A stretch of 11,654 nucleotides of DNA. It comes from Pigoraptor vietnamica. Lineage: Eukaryota > Opisthokonta > Filasterea. The notes under the pieces were generated by a model. That model was not told the origin of the DNA, did not search any database, and saw only the letters and a list, made by a program, of their open reading frames with translations. The translations under genes and the position numbers were made by a program. The stretch spans positions 1-11,654 of the forward strand of contig CALSCQ010002114.1 in NCBI GenBank assembly GCA_943704525.1, written 5' to 3'. Shown here one piece after another: positions 7,286 to 11,654 of this stretch (its first letter is position 1; each line of letters begins with the position of its first letter).

Positions 7286-8328
7286 ACAACGCGGCTGCAA
7301 GGTACCCTATGCAGCACCCTACGCACGCTGTCCACGACACAAGGTACGGTCACGTGCGCTGTGTGCGCATGCCCGTACTGCTCGTCGGACTGCGTCACAC
7401 CCGCGCAGCGGATCCACAGGGGAGTGCCGGTCGACGCCGAGAGCGACGTGACAAAGATGTCAAAGTCATTGGACGAGTCTGTGAGCGGCCCGAACGACGT
7501 GAGGGTGGCGCGCGTGGCGAAGACGACGGTCATCAGCGCGCACGCGAGATGCCACCCAGGGCTTCCCTGGATGCGGAGATTGAACTGGTTCGCTGCCGAC
7601 AGCTCGTAGTAGACGGCGCCGGGCATCTGGCCGTTGGTCGTCCACGTGCCGGGGGCGGATGCGCTGAGCGCAGGGGACGTGACGATCCGCTGGATGCGGA
7701 CGTTGTTGTCGGGGGCATACGCGAGAAGATGGTCGACTGCGTAGGGCTCGAGCAGATGCCGAGCGGCGTGTCCTGTGCGGTGGTGCCGAGCACGATCGCG
7801 TCGAGGTAGTCGCCGAGGGGTCTGTACTCGATGACGGACACGTCCAGCGTGCCCTGTGACGGCGGCGAAATCGGGTCCTTGTTGTTCGGGAGTGGCACCG
7901 AGGACGTAGGCATTCCCCGCCACGTCCACCGTCAGGCCGACAAAGTATTCGAACCGCGCCGCAAGGTAGCGCGTCCAGAGCACGTTGCCGTCGAGGTCCT
8001 GCTTGCGAATTGCGGCGTCCGAATCGCCAGCAATGGGGACGCCCGTCTCAGTCTCAATTGGAGAGTCGATGAAGCCGAGCGTGATTAGATTACCCGCCGA
8101 GTCGTAAGCCTGCGCGGCGATCGTAGTGACGGCGGTACCTGGGGAAGAGCTGTGGGCACTGGTGAGTGGGGGGAACCACGCCTTGGCCCAAGCGACCGTC
8201 GTCTCCGAGGGCAGCGCATCCGCAGTGCGAGAGAGAGAGCATGCGAGGAGCAGTGTCGCGCACAAGAGCGCGAGCGAGCTGCTTGTGCCGGGCTTTCGTC
8301 GGCCCGCATCCGTTTGTTGCTCAGCCAT
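7276..8328 (-). pseudogene. Secreted SBBP-type beta-propeller protein, internally frameshifted and probably 3'-truncated
   Basis: From ATG at 8328 the product begins with a signal peptide: basic RRK, hydrophobic SLALLCATLLLACSL at residues 18-32, likely cleavage after ADA at about 38. It should be exported or surface-exposed. Beta-propeller SBBP repeats follow: AYDSAGNLITLGFID, then DLDGNVLWTRYLA, then VGLTVDVAGNAYVLGAT. The frame stays open for 350 codons, but about 35 central residues (near 7760-7850) are Arg/His-rich nonsense. Over that stretch another minus-strand frame gives a sensible propeller sequence (TLDVSVIEYRPLGDYLDAIV, then LGTTAQDTPLGIC), and afterwards the first frame is sensible again (YAVDHLLAYAPDNNVRIQRI). 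This implies two opposite indels, near 7852 and 7741-7765. The end stops soon after LWIRCAGVTQSDEQYG, where another repeat would be expected. It may instead be an intact gene with assembly errors. Confidence 0.6.
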
Positions 8329-8908
8329 ACTGCAGTTCCGAAGACCCGGGCCGGCCCGAGTGCGACAACAACTGGTGGAATTGGAGGAGGCTCTACGTCA
8401 ATTGAAGCGGTGTGCGAGCTGCGTTGGTGAAGAGATGCCTGCCGTCCTAGCGCGAATATGTACTGGCGCAGCGCAGAGTGTGTGTGACAGGCACGCAGTG
8501 CCGGCTGGCAAAAGTAACGCCCGGACTTGACCAAGCGAACATTGCTACTGATCCACTCACCTCCGCCAGCGTGCTCGCGAGTGCACCTTCAAGCGACTCC
8601 GTCGGGACTTAGCCACCGCCGCATTCAGCCGCGCCATTGGCGCGTCCTTGCGTCCCACAGGCACAAACTATGCCTTTGCCGCGTTTGTCTGTATATGTGG
8701 CTCTCTTGCGTGCGTGGTTGCGTGAGGAATTGCGTCCGCCTGCCGAATACATTTGTGTATATACGACAAAGACAAACTCTCGTCTCTAATTCTGCGCAAG
8801 CACTGCCTGAGTGCTCGCCTTTCATTGAAAAATCGGCCAAAAAACAAAGCCACAAACGCACGCCGCAAACGCAAATTCAAACTGACGACAAGTCCGCGAC
8901 AGCGGCAG
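8329..8908. other. Intergenic region between the SBBP gene and CRCP; no gene seen
   Basis: Two minus-strand genes flank this 580-bp spacer, so it should contain the CRCP 3' UTR and the SBBP promoter and leader. Plus-strand frames here are Arg/His/Pro-rich and continue antisense into CRCP, so they look like shadows. I see no RNA gene or repeat. Confidence 0.55.
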
Positions 8909-9125
8909 TTACGACGGCGCCGCGTCCGTCTCCACGGCAGACTCGCCGTCCTCGGGCACTTCGTCTGGCATCGCTGGCAATGTGCGCTGGACTTCAGCCA
9001 GGATCTTCTCCACCGCCGCCTCGTCGAACCGCTCCTCGCACTCCTCCACCATCTGCCGCAAGAAAAAGTCAGCATCAGCGAGAACTCTGCAACATTCGAA
9101 CCAATGCGCACGCGCCCCCGCTTCC

Positions 9126-9167
<42 letters not shown>

Positions 9168-9850
9168 TTCGGCGCAATCTGCACACGGACAGAGAGACGC
9201 ATGAAACGACTCACACCGACGTAGAGAGGAAACTCAATAGCATACAAGCCCACAGCCTCAAACGCAAAAGCTACCATACGTACGGAATGCAGCTCGACGG
9301 CGGACGACGGCCTGTGATTCAGCAGCATGAGCTTTTCCCCTCGTGTCAGTGCGAACGGCTTCATGGCCTCCATGAACTGCGTCACGGCCGCAACAGTCTG
9401 CACGGATGCGGGAGTCGCCTCGAGGTGCTTGGTCACCTACAGCATGAGTGCGTCGCAAACAGGATGAGACAGCAGCGCCTATGCGTGTACGAAGCCGTTT
9501 GAATGCGAACCATACGACTCTGTCAGGGACACCCCCCCCCCCCCCCCCCCCCCCCCGCCACACACACAACACGCAACACACACACACAAACACACGCACA
9601 CACGCCACACATGCCTCATATGTGATGGTAAGGAGACTCTGCAGTTTCGAAGCGGAGACATTTGCAGCACGCGGCGCACTCTCCGCTTTGACCTCTCGGA
9701 TCACCGCGAGCACCTCGTAGTTGCTGAGAAGATGGCTGGCGGGGTCCTTCCTGGGAGATGCAATCACTGCGACTCAATAATCTTCGAACACGAGCTGACA
9801 TCACGCACCATGGACACGCGAGAACGCACAAGACACACTCACACTTCCAT
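8909..9850 (-). CDS. CRCP: RNA polymerase III subunit RPC9 / CRCP (Rpb4-like), four exons
   Basis: RPC9 pairs with RPC8 to form the stalk of RNA polymerase III, needed for initiation on tRNA and 5S genes in the nucleus. Exons in transcript order are 9843-9850, 9615-9750, 9284-9436 and 8909-9052 (TAA), giving 146 aa (human 148). Exon 1 has only 8 coding bases (ATG GAA GT) before a consensus GTGAGT donor. Joining it to exon 2 gives MEVKDPASHLLSNYEV, which aligns base for base with the animal N-terminus. Conserved blocks follow: LLTITYE, then TRGEKLMLLNHRPSSAVEL at about residues 79-97, then MVEECEERF from residue 100. The tail is acidic. Introns are 92, 178 and 231 nt. Intron 2 best fits a GC donor (GAG|GCATGT); a GT donor six bases later would add Ala-Cys. 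Introns 2 and 3 carry long GT and G repeats. Confidence 0.95.
9128..9164 (+). repeat. (AC)18 microsatellite in CRCP intron 3
   Basis: Perfect AC repeat; (GT)n in the sense of the CRCP transcript. It lies in intron 9053-9283, about 75 nt upstream of the exon-4 acceptor. Confidence 0.97.
9532..9556 (+). repeat. Homopolymer of 25 C
   Basis: Uninterrupted C run on the plus strand, G25 in the CRCP pre-mRNA, inside intron 9437-9614. A CA-rich tract follows directly. The exact length is probably unreliable and polymorphic. Confidence 0.95.
9559..9610 (+). repeat. Interrupted (CA)n tract in CRCP intron 2
   Basis: CA-rich tract with AACACG and AAACACACG interruptions, directly beside the C25 run. 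In the transcript sense it is GT-rich and begins within a few bases of the 5' splice site, which complicates donor choice. Confidence 0.9.
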
Positions 9851-10095
9851 TTGAATTGCAGCGCCGCCCAACGGCGGAAGTGGACGCAATCGCACTCCCT
9901 CCTTTTGCTAGTTTCAACTTTGGCGCCGTTCAGTACAGTTAGTGACGATCAGGGCGCGTCACAACACACGTGCTGTCCAGACTGTCCGTCATGTGTCATG
10001 CACAACTCGGTTGCCTCGTCGTGAAAAGAGTTTCTGAAAGACTTTACGGGGTGTGTGTGTGTGTGCGGTGCGTACGCGTGGGTACCTCATTCGCC
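9851..10095. promoter_or_regulatory. Divergent promoter region shared by CRCP and the SDR42E1-like gene
   Basis: Only 245 bp separate the two ATGs, so both promoters and leaders must fit here. I see no clear TATA box. A short (GT)7 run at 10051-10065 lies in the likely 5' UTR of the plus-strand gene. Coregulation is inference from geometry only. Confidence 0.5.
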
Positions 10096-10515
10096 ATGAC
10101 TTCTAAGCGGTTGGGCGACTTGCCCGCAACTCCCACTCTCGATGGACAGCGCTTCCTTGTCACGGGAGGCGGCGGCTATCTCGGACGGTACGTCGAAGTG
10201 CCCTCAGGCTGCCACTGGGACACGTGATACAGCACAGTTAGTCGCATGCACTGTAGAGGCTGTTGGTTTAGCCTAGAGGCTGCCGTCTTGGCGAAGAGCT
10301 GTGCGGAGTGTGCACATCGCTAATATTCTGCGCCCGCCGTGCAGTCGCCTGTGTGCGGATCTCCTGCGCCGCGGGGCTGCGTGCGTGCACCTCTTTGACG
10401 TGCGCGAGCCCACAGAATATCCGCCGTCTGTCGATAGGTCGAAAATCAAGTTCTTCAAGGTGCGTTAATTGAGTACGCTTTGTTGCTTGCATTGGGACGT
10501 TGTGTGTGCGCGGAC

Positions 10516-10559
<44 letters not shown>

Positions 10560-10563
10560 TGTG

Positions 10564-10595
<32 letters not shown>

Positions 10596-11654
10596 CGTGC
10601 GTGCGTGCGTGTCCTTCCGCCCACACGGCAACTTTCGCGCTGCAGGGTGATATTCGCAACAAAGCGCACGTGATCGATGCCATGCGCGGCGTGGACGGCG
10701 TCTTCCACGTCGCGTCGTTCGGAATGTCGGGTCGCGAGCAGTTGCAGCGCAAACTGATCGAAGATATCAACATCATGGGAACGCAGCACGTGATTGACGG
10801 TGCGCGGTCTCTCTATCCTTGGGCATTGATGTCAAGCCACTCGCGCTCGCAATGGCTTGGTTATTGTGGACGAGGCACGTTCAACAAGGGGTCTAAAGTG
10901 AGGGATGGGTGTGTCGGAACTGCGTGTGTCGACGTTCTGCTTTCGTCGGGGCATCGGTGTACTTACTCGCCTGTTATCGCGCACAGCGTGCCATGAGCTG
11001 AAGGTGAGGCGACTCGTCTACACGTCGACGACGAACGCGGTTTTTGCGTGGCGCCCCATCGTCAACGGCGACGAGACACTCCCGTACACCCCTGCGGAGC
11101 AGTACGTTGACAACTACTCGCGCACGAAGATGATCGCCGAGCGCACGGCCCTTGCGGCGAACGAGAAGGGCGTCCTGCACACGTGCGCCATTCGCCCAGC
11201 CGGCATCTACGGCGAGGGTGAAGAGCGACACCTCCCGCGCATTATGGTGAGTCCGTGGGGGTCATTGTAAGGGTGTCGTTAGGGCTTGCTTTGCTATTCA
11301 TTCGATGAAGCACAGTCCCGTCGCTGGCTGTGAACGGCGTGTGACGAGTGGAGCGAGTGTGCGGGGACGGCACTCATCGCGGACCCCTGCTTCCCGCTGC
11401 AGAATTACATCGAGATGGGGCTGTTTGCGTTTGTCTATGGCGATCCAGAGAGCAGGGTCGAGTTCATCTACATTGAGAATCTCGTGTGGGCGCACGTGCT
11501 TGCGATGCACGCCCTGTCGCTTCCCGGAGCACCCGCGGCGGGCCAGGCGTACTTTGTGTCGGACAACAGCCCCGTCAACAACTTTGAATTCTTCAGGCCG
11601 CTGGTGCGTAGGCGGTGTTGCCGCCCGTGCCTTTTTTCGTTGGGGCGGGGGGGG
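10096..11654 (+). CDS. SDR42E1-like short-chain dehydrogenase (3-beta-HSD family), 3' end outside window
   Basis: This is an extended short-chain dehydrogenase that should oxidise or reduce a sterol-like or lipid alcohol with NAD(P); the substrate cannot be deduced. Coding exons are 10096-10187, 10345-10459, 10646-10799, 10987-11246 and 11403-11603, then a GTGCGT donor leads out of the window (274 aa so far). All junctions are GT-AG and in phase. The Rossmann motif TGGGGYLG is at residues 23-30; Asp49 at the end of beta-2 suggests NAD rather than NADP. FHVASFGMSGREQLQRKLI (89-107) is the SDR42E signature. LVYTST (130-135) supplies the catalytic Ser/Thr, and YSRTK (164-168) the Tyr and Lys. 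RPAGIYGEGEERHLPRIM, FVYGDP and SPVNNFEFFRPL also match SDR42E1. The C-terminal part, including the hydrophobic tail typical of this family, is missing because of the window edge. No defect is seen. Confidence 0.94.
10519..10612 (+). repeat. Long (GT)n microsatellite in SDR42E1-like intron 2
   Basis: About 94 bp of GT with single TA, TT and CG-type interruptions, ending in GCGT repeats. It fills half of intron 10460-10645, between the 5' splice site and the acceptor, and reads GT in the sense of the transcript. Confidence 0.97.

Noticed and set aside
7072-7809. Plus-strand 245-codon frame
   Set aside because: Only its first 25 or so codons belong to the NTPase remnant; the remainder is antisense to the SBBP gene.
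8527-9502. Plus-strand open frames over the CRCP gene
   Set aside because: They are antisense to verified CRCP exons and include the microsatellite read as His/Thr repeats.
9790-9805. TGACATCAC-like CRE in the CRCP/SDR spacer
   Set aside because: It lies inside CRCP intron 1 and is one of many partial CRE matches; nothing supports function.

Overview
The window is nuclear DNA of a GC-rich, intron-rich eukaryote. Genes for actin, coactosin, a Herp-type ER protein, an RNA polymerase III subunit and an SDR42E1-type dehydrogenase carry short introns (about 65-250 nt) with GT-AG borders and compatible phases. The gene set (coactosin, HERPUD, an MTA-like ELM2/GATA protein, CRCP, SDR42E1) resembles animals and their unicellular relatives or amoebozoans. 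I suspect an amorphean protist; the species cannot be named from sequence alone.

Layout: 1-230 (+) is the actin C-terminal end. 701-2159 (-) is a seven-exon gene that I assembled from splice phases; it encodes an ELM2 domain followed by a GATA zinc finger. 2521-3193 (+) is coactosin in three exons, divergent from the ELM2/GATA gene. 3194-4367 has no firm gene: it holds a possible terminal exon on the minus strand, a CA repeat, and regulatory-looking sites upstream of the next gene, including an exact CCAAT-N9-CCACG ERSE. 4368-6089 (+) is a four-exon Herp homologue (ER-associated degradation). 6678-7285 (+) is a frameshifted P-loop NTPase remnant. 7276-8328 (-) is a secreted SBBP beta-propeller gene that also appears broken. 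8909-9850 (-) is CRCP/RPC9 in four exons, the first with only 8 coding bases. 10096 to the window end (+) is an SDR42E1-like 3-beta-HSD-family gene, divergent from CRCP and running off the window.

The genes are mostly unrelated housekeeping functions (cytoskeleton, chromatin, ER quality control, Pol III transcription, lipid/steroid-type oxidoreduction) arranged in divergent and convergent pairs. The interval 6.6-8.3 kb differs: two damaged accessory-type genes meet tail to tail. The long dinucleotide repeats within introns all read (GT)n in the sense of the transcript. No CRISPR array, prokaryotic operon, complete mobile element or RNA gene was found.
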